A stretch of 64,000 bases of DNA from Ruegeria intermedia (GTDB lineage: Bacteria; Pseudomonadota; Alphaproteobacteria; Rhodobacterales; Rhodobacteraceae): NCBI RefSeq assembly GCF_900129345.1, contig NZ_FQVK01000001.1:62001-126000 (forward strand), in the 5' to 3' direction. A program made the translations under genes and the position numbers. Below, piece after piece: positions 34,564-44,130 of this stretch. The notes beneath the pieces were generated by a model. That model ran no database searches. It saw only the letters and a list, made by a program, of their open reading frames with translations, and had not been told where the DNA came from. The first letter of the stretch is position 1; each line of letters opens with the position of its first letter.

Positions 34564-37194
34564 TTGTCCAACGTCACGCCGATGATGGCGCAATACCTGG
34601 AAATCAAAGAGGCCAACAAAGACGCCCTGCTGTTCTATCGCATGGGCGATTTCTACGAGATGTTCTTCGAGGATGCCGTGAACGCCGCCGAGGCGCTGGA
34701 CATCGCCCTGACCAAGCGCGGCAAGCACAATGGTGAAGACATCCCCATGTGCGGCGTGCCGGTGCATTCGGCCGAGGGCTATCTGCTGACGCTGATCCGC
34801 AAGGGCTTTCGCGTCGCCGTCTGCGAACAGATGGAAAGCCCGGCCGAGGCCAAGAAAAGAGGCTCTAAATCGGTGGTAAAGCGCGATGTCGTGCGCCTTG
34901 TCACCCCCGGCACCCTGACCGAGGACGCCCTGCTCGAGGCGCGCCGCCACAATTTTCTGGCCGCCTATGCCGAGGTGCGCGACGAGGCCGCGCTGGCCTG
35001 GGCCGACATTTCGACCGGGGCGTTTCACGTGATGCCGCTGACCTCGGTGCGCCTCAGCCCCGAGCTGGCCCGGCTGGCCCCGTCCGAGCTGATTGTGGCC
35101 GATGGCGCCGAGGCCAATCTGCGCGACACGGTCCAAGACCTGGGCATCGCGCTCACCCCCATCGGGCGGGCCAGTTTCGACAGCACTGCGGCAGAAAAAC
35201 GCATCTGCGGGCTGTTTCACGTGGGCACGCTGGACGCGTTCGGCAGCTTTGGCCGGGCCGAGATCTCGGCCATGGGCGCGCTGATCGACTATCTGGAAAT
35301 CACGCAGAAGGGCAAACTGCCGCTGCTGCAGACGCCGATGAAGGAATCCGAGGATCGCGTCGTGCAGATCGACGCGGCCACCCGCCGCAACCTGGAACTG
35401 ACGCGATCTTTGTCGGGCGGACGGGCCGGATCGCTGCTGTCGGTGGTGGACCGGACGGTGACCCCGGGCGGCGCGCGCCTGTTGGAACAACGCCTGTCCA
35501 GCCCCTCGCGCAATCTGGACGTGATCCATGCCCGGCTGGATGCGGTGGATTTTGCCGCCCAGGACAGCCTGATCGCGGCCGATCTGCGCGAGGCGCTGCG
35601 CAAGACCCCCGATCTGGACCGCGCCCTGTCGCGCCTGTCGCTCGAGCGTGGCGGCCCGCGCGACTTGGCCGCCATCCGCAACGGGTTGGCGCAGGCACAG
35701 GCCATTGCCGAGATCTGCGCCGGGCAGGACCTGCCGGTGCTGCTGGCAACCGCGGTGCAGAACCTCGTGGGCTTCGACGACCTGCTCGACCTGCTGGATC
35801 AGGCGCTGGTCGCCGACCCGCCGCTGCTGGCGCGCGATGGCGGCTTCATCGCCCCCGGTTTCGACGCAGAACTGGACGAGGCCCGCACCCTGCGCGACGA
35901 GGGGCGCTCGGTCATTGCCGGGTTTCAGCAGAAATACGCGGAACATACCGGCATCGCCTCGTTGAAGATCAAGCACAACAACGTGCTGGGCTATTTCATC
36001 GAAACCACGGCCACCCATGCCGAGAAGATGCTGAACCCGCCGTTCAGCGAGACCTATATCCACCGTCAGACAACCGCCAACCAGGTGCGGTTCACCACGG
36101 TCGAACTCAGCGAGATCGAAACCCGCATCCTGAACGCCGGAAATTTGGCATTGGAGATCGAAAAGCGGCTCTATCAAAGGCTTTCTGACGAGATTCTGGC
36201 GCAGGCTGCCCACATCAACCAGGCCGCGCGAGGGCTGGCCGAGCTGGACCTGACCACCGCGCTGGCCGATCTGGCACGGGGCGAGAACTGGTGCCGCCCG
36301 CAGGTGGACGGCTCGCGCGCCTTCGATATCGTCGCCGGCCGTCATCCGGTGGTGGAACACGCGCTGCGCCAGCAATCCGGTGATGCCTTCATCGCCAATG
36401 ATTGCGACCTCAGCGCCGAGGATGGTGCGGCCATCTGGCTGCTGACCGGTCCCAACATGGCGGGTAAATCGACCTTCCTGCGCCAGAACGCGCTGATTGC
36501 CCTGCTGGCGCAGATGGGCAGTTTCGTTCCGGCCGAGCGCGCGCATATCGGGCTGGTCAGCCAGCTGTTCAGCCGCGTGGGTGCCTCGGACGATCTGGCG
36601 CGGGGCCGATCGACGTTCATGGTCGAGATGGTGGAAACCGCGGCCATCCTCAACCAGGCCGATGACCGGGCGCTGGTGATCCTCGATGAAATCGGGCGTG
36701 GCACCGCCACCTATGACGGCCTGTCCATCGCCTGGGCCACGCTGGAACATCTGCACGCCGCCAACCGCTGCCGGGCGTTGTTCGCCACCCATTACCACGA
36801 ACTGACCGCGCTGGCCGGCAAGCTGGAGGGCGTCGAAAACGCGACCGTCGCGGTCAAGGAATGGGAGGGCGAAGTGATCTTCCTGCACGAGGTCCACAAG
36901 GGCGCGGCCGATCGGTCCTATGGCGTGCAGGTCGCGCAGCTGGCCGGCCTGCCGGCTTCGGTCGTCGAGCGCGCACGCGTGGTTCTGGACCAGTTGGAGA
37001 AGACCGAGCGCGAAGGCGGCAAGCAGAAGGCCCTGATCGACGATCTGCCGCTGTTTTCTGCTGCACCACCGCCGCCGCCCGCGCCGAAAACCTCGGCAGT
37101 GGACGAGATGCTCAAGGACATCATGCCGGACGAGCTGACCCCGCGCGAGGCGCTGGACCTGATCTACAAACTGAAAGAGGCGGCCAGATCCTGA
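34564..37194 (+). CDS. mutS: DNA mismatch repair protein MutS
   Basis: An 876-residue MutS. The mismatch-reading phenylalanine segment is GDFYEMFFEDA. Walker A is GPNMAGKSTFL, followed by ARGRSTFMVEMVETA and the Walker B ALVILDEIGRGTATYDG, then the ATHYHEL switch. The start is a TTG at 34564 with an AGGGGAG site. The first ATG is only six codons on. The long antisense frame on the minus strand is a high-GC shadow. Divergent from maeB, convergent with grpE. Confidence 0.98.
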   Translation: MSNVTPMMAQYLEIKEANKDALLFYRMGDFYEMFFEDAVNAAEALDIALTKRGKHNGEDIPMCGVPVHSAEGYLLTLIRKGFRVAVCEQMESPAEAKKRGSKSVVKRDVVRLVTPGTLTEDALLEARRHNFLAAYAEVRDEAALAWADISTGAFHVMPLTSVRLSPELARLAPSELIVADGAEANLRDTVQDLGIALTPIGRASFDSTAAEKRICGLFHVGTLDAFGSFGRAEISAMGALIDYLEITQKGKLPLLQTPMKESEDRVVQIDAATRRNLELTRSLSGGRAGSLLSVVDRTVTPGGARLLEQRLSSPSRNLDVIHARLDAVDFAAQDSLIAADLREALRKTPDLDRALSRLSLERGGPRDLAAIRNGLAQAQAIAEICAGQDLPVLLATAVQNLVGFDDLLDLLDQALVADPPLLARDGGFIAPGFDAELDEARTLRDEGRSVIAGFQQKYAEHTGIASLKIKHNNVLGYFIETTATHAEKMLNPPFSETYIHRQTTANQVRFTTVELSEIETRILNAGNLALEIEKRLYQRLSDEILAQAAHINQAARGLAELDLTTALADLARGENWCRPQVDGSRAFDIVAGRHPVVEHALRQQSGDAFIANDCDLSAEDGAAIWLLTGPNMAGKSTFLRQNALIALLAQMGSFVPAERAHIGLVSQLFSRVGASDDLARGRSTFMVEMVETAAILNQADDRALVILDEIGRGTATYDGLSIAWATLEHLHAANRCRALFATHYHELTALAGKLEGVENATVAVKEWEGEVIFLHEVHKGAADRSYGVQVAQLAGLPASVVERARVVLDQLEKTEREGGKQKALIDDLPLFSAAPPPPPAPKTSAVDEMLKDIMPDELTPREALDLIYKLKEAARS

Positions 37195-37227
37195 CCGCCC
37201 CATTCAATTTTCACAACCACTGGCCCG

Positions 37228-37791
37228 TCAGCTGGCCGGGGTCGAGCTGACCCCCACCTGCGCCGGACGCAGCAGGCGGTCATGCAGCATGAATCCTTCG
37301 GCCGAGACCTGGATGATCTCGCCCGCCTTGGTGCCCGGCACCGGGGCTTCGAACATGGCTTCGTGCAGGTTCGGGTCGAACTTGTCGCCGACCTCGGGCG
37401 CGATGACCTCGATCCCGTGTTTCTTGAACACGTCCCTGAGCATGCGCATGGTCAGCTCGACGCCTTCGATCAGACCGGCGGCAACTTCGCGCTGCTCGTC
37501 GCTCGCGGCCTCGAGCGCGCGCTTCATGCTGTCATAGACAGGCAGCATGTCGCGCGCCAGCTTGGACCCGCCGTATTGTTCGGCCTCGCGGCGGGCCTTG
37601 TCACCGCGCTTGCGTGCGTTTTCCGCATCCGCCAAGGCGCGCATGAACTTGTCGCGCAGCTCGTCGCGCTCGGCCTTCAGGGCATCCAGTTCCAGCGCTT
37701 CCTCGCTGATCTCGGCCAATTCCTCGGCCAGTTCTTCCGCCTCGGCAGTTGCAATGTCGTCCAGAAATTCTTCGTTCTTCGGCTCTGCCAT
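37228..37791 (-). CDS. grpE: Nucleotide exchange factor GrpE
   Basis: A 187-residue protein: an acidic coiled-coil N-terminal part (AEELAEELAEISEEALELDAL), then FMRALADAENARKRGDK, the classic central GrpE motif, and the C-terminal beta-domain with KFDPNLHEAM and VSAEGFMLHDRLLRPAQVGV. It releases ADP from DnaK. It follows hrcA by ten bases on the same strand, forming the usual alphaproteobacterial hrcA-grpE operon separate from dnaKJ. Confidence 0.97.
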   Translation of the reverse strand: MAEPKNEEFLDDIATAEAEELAEELAEISEEALELDALKAERDELRDKFMRALADAENARKRGDKARREAEQYGGSKLARDMLPVYDSMKRALEAASDEQREVAAGLIEGVELTMRMLRDVFKKHGIEVIAPEVGDKFDPNLHEAMFEAPVPGTKAGEIIQVSAEGFMLHDRLLRPAQVGVSSTPAS

Positions 37792-37801
37792 CTTTTACCC
37801 T

Positions 37802-38866
37802 CTAGCTCCGGTCGGAAATCAGCTTGCCGACCAGCTGCGCCGTATAGTCCACGATCGGCACGATCCGCCCATAGTTCAGACGTGTCGGCCCGATCACGCC
37901 AACGGCGCCGATTATCTTTCGATCAGCGTTCATATAAGGAGACACCACCAAAGAGGAACCCGAAAGTGAGAAAAGTTTGTTCTCGGACCCTATAAAAATG
38001 CGCACGCCTTCGCCTTCCTCGGTCAATTCGAGGAATTCGGCGATGTCGCGCTTGCGCTCCAGGTCGTCGAACAGGACCCGGATCCGCTCCAGTTCTTCCT
38101 CCTGACCGGTGTCGCCCAGCAGATTCGCCCGCCCGCGCACGATCAGCCGCGCCGAGTCCGTCTCTTCGCCCTCCCAGGCCGCAAGGCCGCTTTCGACCAG
38201 CTCGCGCGCCAGCACGTCGATCTCTTGCCGGCGCGCGGCAATCTCGGTCTGGATCATGCGGTGCACATCGGACAGCGTTCGGCCCTCGATCAGGGCGTTG
38301 AGGAAATTGGCCGCCTCGCGCATCGAGCTGGGTGTCTGCCCCGGCGGCGGCGTGAACAGGCGGTTTTCCACGTGCCCGTCCGAGAACACAAGAACCACAA
38401 GCGCCCGGTCATGGCCCAGGGACACGAATTCGATATGCTTGATCCCGGCCTCGTGCTTGGGCGTCAGAACCAGAGACGCCCCGCGCGTCACGTTCGACAG
38501 CGCCGCGCCGACCCGGTCGAGCATGCCGCTGACGTCGCCGGCGTTGCTGCCCAAGGTTTCGTCCAGCTTCTTCCGGTCTTCCTCGCCCAGGTCGCTGACT
38601 TCCAGCAGCCCGTCCACGAACATGCGCAGCCCCATTTGGGTCGGCACCCGCCCGGCGCTGACATGAGGACTGTCCAACAGGCCCAGGAATTCCAGATCCT
38701 GCATCACGTTGCGCACGGTCGCGGCGCTGACCTTCTCGCTCAGCGACCGGGTCAAGGTCCGGCTTCCCACCGGCTCGCCGCTTTCGAGATAGTTCTCGAC
38801 GATCAGCCGGAACACCTCGCGCGACCGGTCGTTCATCTCGTCCAGAATTTTGCTCGCTTCACTCAT
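37802..38866 (-). CDS. hrcA: Heat-inducible transcription repressor HrcA
   Basis: A 354-residue repressor. It begins with a winged-helix region (IVENYLESGEPVGSRTL, SAATVRNVMQDLEFLGLL) and has a GAF-like core ending in IGAVGVIGPTRLNYGRIVPIVDYTA, the conserved HrcA signature. It binds CIRCE repeats in front of groESL. No CIRCE copy is visible in this window, so its target lies elsewhere. It is first gene of the hrcA-grpE unit and divergent from rph. Confidence 0.97.
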   Translation of the reverse strand: MSEASKILDEMNDRSREVFRLIVENYLESGEPVGSRTLTRSLSEKVSAATVRNVMQDLEFLGLLDSPHVSAGRVPTQMGLRMFVDGLLEVSDLGEEDRKKLDETLGSNAGDVSGMLDRVGAALSNVTRGASLVLTPKHEAGIKHIEFVSLGHDRALVVLVFSDGHVENRLFTPPPGQTPSSMREAANFLNALIEGRTLSDVHRMIQTEIAARRQEIDVLARELVESGLAAWEGEETDSARLIVRGRANLLGDTGQEEELERIRVLFDDLERKRDIAEFLELTEEGEGVRIFIGSENKLFSLSGSSLVVSPYMNADRKIIGAVGVIGPTRLNYGRIVPIVDYTAQLVGKLISDRS

Positions 38867-38890
38867 CGGCGATCCTTTTGCTGGGTGGTC

Positions 38891-38918
38891 ATTAAATAGC
38901 TGCCAACAGAAAGGTCAA
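38891..38918 (-). promoter_or_regulatory. Possible sigma70-type promoter for hrcA-grpE
   Basis: On the minus strand TTGACC (38918-38913) and TTTAAT (38896-38891) are 16 bases apart, 25-50 bases before the hrcA start. Each matches consensus at five of six bases. No sigma32 or CIRCE pattern fits as well. Confidence 0.45.
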
Positions 38919-38979
38919 TCGGGGTTGCATCGCTGCCGCGCCGGGCGGTATCCCCAAGCCAGCAGACAAAGGATATCTC

Positions 38980-39693
38980 ATGCGACCCTCTGGACGAGAT
39001 TTAAGCGAAATGCGCCCGGTTTCAATCGAGACCGGGTTCACCAAACATGCCGAAGGTTCCTGCCTGATCAAGATCGGCGACACCCATGTTCTGTGCACCG
39101 CCACGATCGAGGATCGCGTGCCGCCTTTCATCAAGGGGTCGGGCCTGGGCTGGGTCACCGCCGAATACGGCATGCTGCCCCGCGCGACCAACACCCGGAT
39201 GCGGCGCGAGGCCGCCAGCGGCAAACAGGGTGGCCGGACCGTGGAAATCCAGCGCCTGATCGGCCGGGCCCTGCGCGCCGGGGTCGACCGTGTCGCCCTG
39301 GGCGAACGCCAGATCACCGTCGATTGTGACGTGCTGCAGGCCGATGGCGGCACCCGCTGCGCCTCGATCACCGGCGGCTGGGTCGCGCTGAGGCTGGCGG
39401 TGAACAAGCTGATGAAGACCGGCGACGTGATCACGGACCCGCTGGTCGATCCGGTCGCCGCCGTGTCCTGCGGCATCTATGCCGGACAGCCGGTTCTGGA
39501 CCTCGACTATCCCGAAGACAGCGAGGCCGGCGTTGACGGCAACTTCATCATGACCGGATCCGGCAAGCTGATCGAGGTGCAGATGAGCGCCGAAGGTTCC
39601 GTCTTCAGCCGCGCGCAGATGGATCAGCTGATGGAACTGGCCGAAAAAGGCGTGTCCGAGCTGGTGGCCGCGCAAAAGGCCGCCACCGCATGA
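38980..39693 (+). CDS. rph: Ribonuclease PH
   Basis: A 237-residue phosphorolytic 3'-5' exoribonuclease for tRNA end maturation. It starts [20 protein letters not shown], and has the RNA-binding [12 protein letters not shown] and phosphate-site [20 protein letters not shown] motifs. Full length, no signal. An AAGGATAT site precedes the ATG. The stop overlaps rdgB by 4 bp (ATGA), giving the rph-rdgB-hemW gene order common in Rhodobacterales. Confidence 0.97.
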   Translation: MRPSGRDLSEMRPVSIETGFTKHAEGSCLIKIGDTHVLCTATIEDRVPPFIKGSGLGWVTAEYGMLPRATNTRMRREAASGKQGGRTVEIQRLIGRALRAGVDRVALGERQITVDCDVLQADGGTRCASITGGWVALRLAVNKLMKTGDVITDPLVDPVAAVSCGIYAGQPVLDLDYPEDSEAGVDGNFIMTGSGKLIEVQMSAEGSVFSRAQMDQLMELAEKGVSELVAAQKAATA

Positions 39694-40304
39694 CCCGCCG
39701 GTTCGAAGGCGATCGGCTGCTGGTGGCCACGCACAACAAAGGCAAGCTCGAGGAGATGGCCCATCTGCTCGAGCCCTTTGGCGTGACCGTCCTGGGCGCG
39801 GCCGAGATGAACCTGCCCGAACCCGAAGAGACCGAGGACACGTTCGTCGGCAATGCGCGCATCAAGGCCCACGCCGCCGCACAGGCCACCGGCCTGCCCG
39901 CCCTGTCCGACGATTCCGGCATCACCATCGATGCGCTGGACGGTGCGCCGGGCGTGTACACCGCCGACTGGGCCGAAACCGGAAACGGTCGCGATTTCCT
40001 GATGGCCATGACCCGCGCGCATGAAGAGCTTGAGGCGCGCAACGCCCCGCATCCACGCACCGCCCAGTTCCGCTGTACGCTGGTGCTGGCCTGGCCCGAC
40101 GGCCATGACGAGGTGTTCGAGGGCGTCGCACCCGGTCATCTGGTCTGGCCGATCCGCGGCAAGGACGGGTTCGGCTATGACCCGATGTTCGTCCCCGATG
40201 GGTACGACGTTACTTTCGCCGAGATGGATCGGTGGGAAAAGAACAAGATCAGCCACCGCGCCCGCGCGGTCGAGCTGTTCGTGAAAGGCTGCTTTGGCGG
40301 ATGA
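39690..40304 (+). CDS. rdgB: XTP/dITP diphosphatase (non-canonical purine NTP pyrophosphatase) RdgB
   Basis: A 204-residue Ham1-family enzyme that removes ITP, dITP and XTP from nucleotide pools. Family marks: [14 protein letters not shown] at the start, [23 protein letters not shown] in the middle and [23 protein letters not shown] near the end. Overlaps rph at its start and hemW at its end, so it is translationally coupled on both sides. Confidence 0.96.
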   Translation: MTRRFEGDRLLVATHNKGKLEEMAHLLEPFGVTVLGAAEMNLPEPEETEDTFVGNARIKAHAAAQATGLPALSDDSGITIDALDGAPGVYTADWAETGNGRDFLMAMTRAHEELEARNAPHPRTAQFRCTLVLAWPDGHDEVFEGVAPGHLVWPIRGKDGFGYDPMFVPDGYDVTFAEMDRWEKNKISHRARAVELFVKGCFGG

Positions 40305-41448
40305 TTGGCGCAACGGGGGCTTTGGCCTGTACGTGCATTGGCCCTTTTGCGAGGCCAAGTGCCCCTATTGCGACTTCAACAGCCATGTTTCCATAAATAT
40401 TGATCAAAAACAATGGCTTGACGCCTATCTATCCGAGCTGAAACGCTCGGCCACCGAAACCCCCGAGCGGGTTCTGAACACGATCTTCTTTGGCGGCGGC
40501 ACCCCGTCGCTGATGGCGCCCGAAACCGTCGCCGCCGTGATCGACGCCGCCCGCAGCCTTTGGCGGCCCGCCAATGACATGGAAATCACGCTCGAGGCCA
40601 ATCCCGGCTCGGTCGAGGCCGGACGGTTCGCCGGTTATCGCGATGCCGGTGTGAACCGGATCTCGATGGGCATTCAGGCAATGAATGACGAAGATCTGCG
40701 GCGGCTGGGCCGCATCCACAGCGTGGCCGAGGCCCGCGCCGCCTTCGACATCGCCCGCAGCTGTTTCGACCGGGTCAGCTTTGACCTGATCTATGCCCGC
40801 CAGTACCAGACGCTTGAGGACTGGCGCGCCGAGCTGACCGAGGCGCTGTCGATGGCGATCGACCATCTGTCGCTGTACCAGTTGACCATCGAGGCCGGCA
40901 CCGCATTCGGCGACCGCTATTCAGTCGGCAAGCTGCGTGGCCTGCCCGAGGACGACAGCGCAGCCGACATGTATCTGGCCACGCAAGAGATCTGCGAAGC
41001 CCACGGCATGCCCGCCTACGAGGTGTCGAACCACGCCGTTCCCGGGGCCGAGTCGCGGCACAACCTGATCTATTGGCGCTATGGCGATTATGTCGGCATC
41101 GGACCGGGCGCCCATGGGCGGATCACGGTAGATGGCCAACGGATCGCAACCGAAACCCATCTGGCACCGACCGCGTGGCTGAAGGCCACCGCGCGCGGAA
41201 ATGGCGAAAAGCTGCGGACCCCCCTGACCGCCGAAGAACAGGCGAACGAATACCTCATGATGTGTCTTCGATTGACAAAAGGTCTAGATATAGATCGGTA
41301 TTGTCGCTTGGCCGGGCGCTCTTTGCCGCAGACCAAACTGGACTATCTGCAAGAGATCGGGATGATCACCCAACAGGAAAACCGTCTGGCAGCCACCGCG
41401 GACGGCCGCGCCGTCCTAAATGCGGTGATCCGGGAATTGCTGGAGTAG
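40294..41448 (+). CDS. hemW: Radical SAM heme chaperone HemW
   Basis: A 384-residue radical SAM protein. The 4Fe-4S motif is HWPFCEAKCPYCDFN, with the extra cysteine in CxxxCxxC, and the GGGTPSLM segment contacts SAM. HemW was long misnamed oxygen-independent coproporphyrinogen oxidase; it binds heme and passes it to membrane enzymes. The start is a TTG at 40294 within rdgB, six bases after AAAGG. No in-frame ATG fits. The C-terminal HemW domain ends near GRAVLNAVIRELLE. Confidence 0.92.
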   Translation: MADDWRNGGFGLYVHWPFCEAKCPYCDFNSHVSINIDQKQWLDAYLSELKRSATETPERVLNTIFFGGGTPSLMAPETVAAVIDAARSLWRPANDMEITLEANPGSVEAGRFAGYRDAGVNRISMGIQAMNDEDLRRLGRIHSVAEARAAFDIARSCFDRVSFDLIYARQYQTLEDWRAELTEALSMAIDHLSLYQLTIEAGTAFGDRYSVGKLRGLPEDDSAADMYLATQEICEAHGMPAYEVSNHAVPGAESRHNLIYWRYGDYVGIGPGAHGRITVDGQRIATETHLAPTAWLKATARGNGEKLRTPLTAEEQANEYLMMCLRLTKGLDIDRYCRLAGRSLPQTKLDYLQEIGMITQQENRLAATADGRAVLNAVIRELLE

Positions 41449-41450
41449 AG

Positions 41451-41804
41451 ATGCACTATCTGTGGGCTACAATGGGATTGATCTGCGTCGCGCTGGCGAT
41501 GATCGGGGTCGTCCTGCCCCTGCTGCCCACGGTTCCGTTCCTGCTGCTGGCGGCGTTTTTCTTTGCCCGGTCCTCAACCCGGCTGCACACCTGGTTGCTG
41601 ACGCACCGGACCTTCGGCCCGCTGATTGTCGACTGGCAAAGCTCGGGCGCGATCCGGCCGGCGGCAAAAAAGGCGGCCACCCTGTCGGTTGCCGCCGTCT
41701 TTGGCCTGTCCGTTCTGGTCTCGGTTCCGGTTCATGTCCTGATCATTCAGGCCGTGACCCTGGGTGCGGTCATGATCTTTATCTGGTCACGCCCTAGCGG
41801 CTGA
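41451..41804 (+). CDS. DUF454 (YbaN-like) small inner-membrane protein
   Basis: A 117-residue protein with four hydrophobic segments. It has the DUF454 pattern: LGVVLPLLPTVPFLLLAAFFFARSSTRLHTWLL, followed by HRTFGPLIVDW and KAATL. Function of the family is unknown. The ATG at 41451 has GGAG just before it and comes two bases after the hemW stop. The end overlaps the convergent parB gene by 11 bp. Confidence 0.85.
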   Translation: MHYLWATMGLICVALAMIGVVLPLLPTVPFLLLAAFFFARSSTRLHTWLLTHRTFGPLIVDWQSSGAIRPAAKKAATLSVAAVFGLSVLVSVPVHVLIIQAVTLGAVMIFIWSRPSG

Positions 41805-42690
41805 GCTTGGCACAGAGATCATCCAGCTGATCCAGGTTTTCATAGGTCAGCACAACCTGCCCCGTCTCGGTTCCCGGCTTGTGGTTGATGACCACCTTCA
41901 TCGCCAGGATCGCCGACAGATCCTTTTCCAACGCCCGGGTATCGGCATCCTTTCCCGCATACAGGTTGCGGGAGCGCGGCGCTGCCTTGTCCGTGTCGTT
42001 CTGCTGCTGCTTTTTGACCAAGGCTTCGGTCGCCCGAACCGACAACCCCTCTTTGACCACGGTCTTTGCCAATTCAGACGGGTTTTCGGCCGTGATCAGG
42101 GCACGGGCGTGTCCGGCCGACAATTTTCCTTCGACGACAAGGGCTTGAACGTCTGCGGGCAGGGACAGCAGACGCAACAGGTTGGCAATGTGGCTGCGGC
42201 TCTTGCCCAGGGCTTCGGCCAGTTTCTCTTGCGTGTGGCCGAACCGATCCATCAACTGCTTGTAACCGGCAGCCTCTTCCACGGCGTTCAGATCGGCCCG
42301 CTGGATGTTTTCGATGATGGCGACTTCCAGCACCTCGGTGTCGTCGAACTCGCGCACGATGACCGGAATGTCATGCAGTTGCGCCATCTGCGCGGCGCGC
42401 CACCGGCGCTCACCGGCGACAATCTCGTATTGGCCCCCCCCGACGGGACGCACGATCAGGGGCTGGATGATGCCCTTTTCCTTGACCGAGGCGGCCAGTT
42501 CGTCCAACTGCTCTTGCGAAAAGGTGCGGCGCGGCTGGTTCGGATTGGCCCGCAGCTTTTCGATCGGAACTTTCATGTCCGGTCGACGCGGCGCGGCTGG
42601 TTCCTGCCCCTGCGGTTCCTGCGTGACATCCGCCATCAATGCGGACAACCCGCGCCCCAGCCCCCTTGGTTTTGCTTTCTTGGCGCTCAT
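41794..42690 (-). CDS. parB: Chromosome partitioning protein ParB (Spo0J family)
   Basis: A 298-residue parS-binding CTPase-type partition protein. It starts with the lysine-rich RGLGRGLSALMADV motif, has the CTP-binding/box region IVAGERRWRAAQMA, the helix-turn-helix (EKLAEALGKSRSHIANLLRLL) and a C-terminal dimer domain. It would load on the two parS sites 1.4 and 3.3 kb upstream. It is 20 bp downstream of parA in the usual order. Confidence 0.97.
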   Translation of the reverse strand: MSAKKAKPRGLGRGLSALMADVTQEPQGQEPAAPRRPDMKVPIEKLRANPNQPRRTFSQEQLDELAASVKEKGIIQPLIVRPVGGGQYEIVAGERRWRAAQMAQLHDIPVIVREFDDTEVLEVAIIENIQRADLNAVEEAAGYKQLMDRFGHTQEKLAEALGKSRSHIANLLRLLSLPADVQALVVEGKLSAGHARALITAENPSELAKTVVKEGLSVRATEALVKKQQQNDTDKAAPRSRNLYAGKDADTRALEKDLSAILAMKVVINHKPGTETGQVVLTYENLDQLDDLCAKLSR

Positions 42691-42710
42691 TTCGCCCTCC
42701 TGACAGCCGT

Positions 42711-43514
42711 TCAGACAGCCATTTTCTTGTTCTTCTGCATGATCTCGCGCGCCAGGTGCCGATAAGCCATGGCGCCCAAAGACCCCGAATCATACTGCAA
42801 CACCGGCATTGCAAAAGACGGTGCCTCGCTGACCCGGACGTTTCTGGGTATCTTGGTTTTAAATACCATCTCGCCCAAGTTGTCACGGGCGTCCTTTTCG
42901 ACCTGCCGGGACAATTTGTTGCGGTTGTCATACATGGTCAACACAACACCTTCGATTCTGAGATCGGGATTCGCAGTCTGACGAACCTCGCGGATCGTCA
43001 GCATCAATTGCGACAGACCTTCCAGCGCAAAGAACTCGCTCTGCAAGGGAACCAGAACCGAATGTGCCGCGACCATCGCGTTGACCGTCAGAAGGTTCAG
43101 CGATGGCGGACAGTCGATCAGGATGAAATCCAGCCCAAAAGCATCAATGGCCGGCTGACGCAGGGCGTCATGCAGAAGATAACTGCGTTTTTCATTTGAA
43201 ATCAGCTCGATATCGGCCGAGCTCAGGTCAACGGTTGCCGGAATGATGTACAGGTTCTCCAGTTCGGTCTCCTGCACAACCGCTGCCAGGGGCGCCTCAT
43301 CGAGAATCAGGTCATAGGTCGTCCAATCCCGATCCTCGACGCCCAGCCCCGTGGACGCGTTGCCTTGCGGATCCAGATCGACCACGAGAACCTTGCAGCC
43401 CGCTTCGGCCAGACCGGCTGCCAGATTGATTGCCGTCGTCGTCTTTCCCACCCCGCCTTTCTGGTTGGCCACGGCGATAATCCGAGGTCCGGCCGGGCGC
43501 GACAGATCAACCAC
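42711..43514 (-). CDS. parA: Chromosome partitioning ATPase ParA (Soj family)
   Basis: A 267-residue deviant-Walker ATPase, motif ANQKGGVGKTTTAINLAAGL, with VVDLDPQGNAS and FILIDCPPSL as switch motifs. It binds the nucleoid and ferries ParB-parS complexes. The start overlaps rsmG by 8 bp. No N-terminal helix-turn-helix is present, so it is the short chromosomal type and not the plasmid type. Confidence 0.97.
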   Translation of the reverse strand: MVDLSRPAGPRIIAVANQKGGVGKTTTAINLAAGLAEAGCKVLVVDLDPQGNASTGLGVEDRDWTTYDLILDEAPLAAVVQETELENLYIIPATVDLSSADIELISNEKRSYLLHDALRQPAIDAFGLDFILIDCPPSLNLLTVNAMVAAHSVLVPLQSEFFALEGLSQLMLTIREVRQTANPDLRIEGVVLTMYDNRNKLSRQVEKDARDNLGEMVFKTKIPRNVRVSEAPSFAMPVLQYDSGSLGAMAYRHLAREIMQKNKKMAV

Positions 43515-44130
43515 GTGAGACTCCTTTGATCTTGAGGATGACAGCCTGAGGTTCAGTCAAACTTTTAATCGGCTCGGCGTCGAATTTCCATTCCCGCTGC
43601 GCATCCTCCAGCTCTTTTTTCCAGATGGCGCCTTTTGGGAACAGTGCAACGCCGTTTTTTTGCAAATGCCTGTCACAGAAAGACAAAAGCGTCGTCAGAT
43701 CGGCCAGGGCCCGGGCCGACAGAACGTCGGCCTTCAGCGGGTCCGCCATCTCGATTCGCTTGGAGATGACCGAGCAGTTTGCACCCGTCTCGCGTATGAC
43801 CGTGCGCAGAAAAGCCGATTTTCGTTGATCGCTTTCGACAAGAGTGAACCGGGCCTGGGGCTGAATCTCAATGGACATGACAGCGCAAACGAGCCCTGGA
43901 AAGCCCCCGCCGCTTCCAAGATCCGCCCAGTGGTCAAATTCGTTCACTTGACGAAAGACCTGAACCGAATCCAGGATGTGACGCGACCAGACCTCAGCCA
44001 GTGTTTTGCGCGACACCAAGTTGATTCTGGCGTTCCATTTCTTCAACAGGTCGACATACAGGCGCAACCGATCGAATGTTTCACGTGAAACACTCAAGCT
44101 GTCCGGCGTTGCTGTGAAACTGGTGGTCAT
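43507..44130 (-). CDS. rsmG: 16S rRNA (guanine-527-N7)-methyltransferase RsmG
   Basis: A 207-residue SAM enzyme (formerly GidB). The motif [15 protein letters not shown] is the SAM loop. It methylates G527 of 16S rRNA. The parS site at 44077-44092 lies inside its 5' coding part, where it encodes VSRET. The start overlaps mnmG by 4 bp and the end overlaps parA by 8 bp. Confidence 0.97.
   Translation of the reverse strand: MTTSFTATPDSLSVSRETFDRLRLYVDLLKKWNARINLVSRKTLAEVWSRHILDSVQVFRQVNEFDHWADLGSGGGFPGLVCAVMSIEIQPQARFTLVESDQRKSAFLRTVIRETGANCSVISKRIEMADPLKADVLSARALADLTTLLSFCDRHLQKNGVALFPKGAIWKKELEDAQREWKFDAEPIKSLTEPQAVILKIKGVSRG
44077..44092. other. parS: parS centromere site inside rsmG
   Basis: A perfect TGTTTCACGTGAAACA, all 16 bases of the standard parS palindrome. 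It sits within the rsmG coding sequence, 1.4 kb from parB and about 5.1 kb from the predicted origin. Confidence 0.97.

Noticed and set aside
32123-34585. An 820-codon plus-strand frame opposite maeB
   Set aside because: Antisense shadow of a clear malic enzyme.
35021-35036. parS-like CGTTTCACGTGATGCC in mutS, and TGTTTCACGTG at 35213-35223
   Set aside because: Only 12 of 16 and 11 of 16 bases match parS by my alignment. They may be chance within coding sequence.
34489-37203. A 904-codon minus-strand frame opposite mutS
   Set aside because: Antisense shadow; mutS has all MutS motifs in the plus frame.
38867-38979. CIRCE element or sigma32 promoter before hrcA
   Set aside because: No TTAGCACTC-N9-GAGTGCTAA repeat and no CTTG-N17/18-CYTATNT at a fitting distance. 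A sigma70-like pair fits better.
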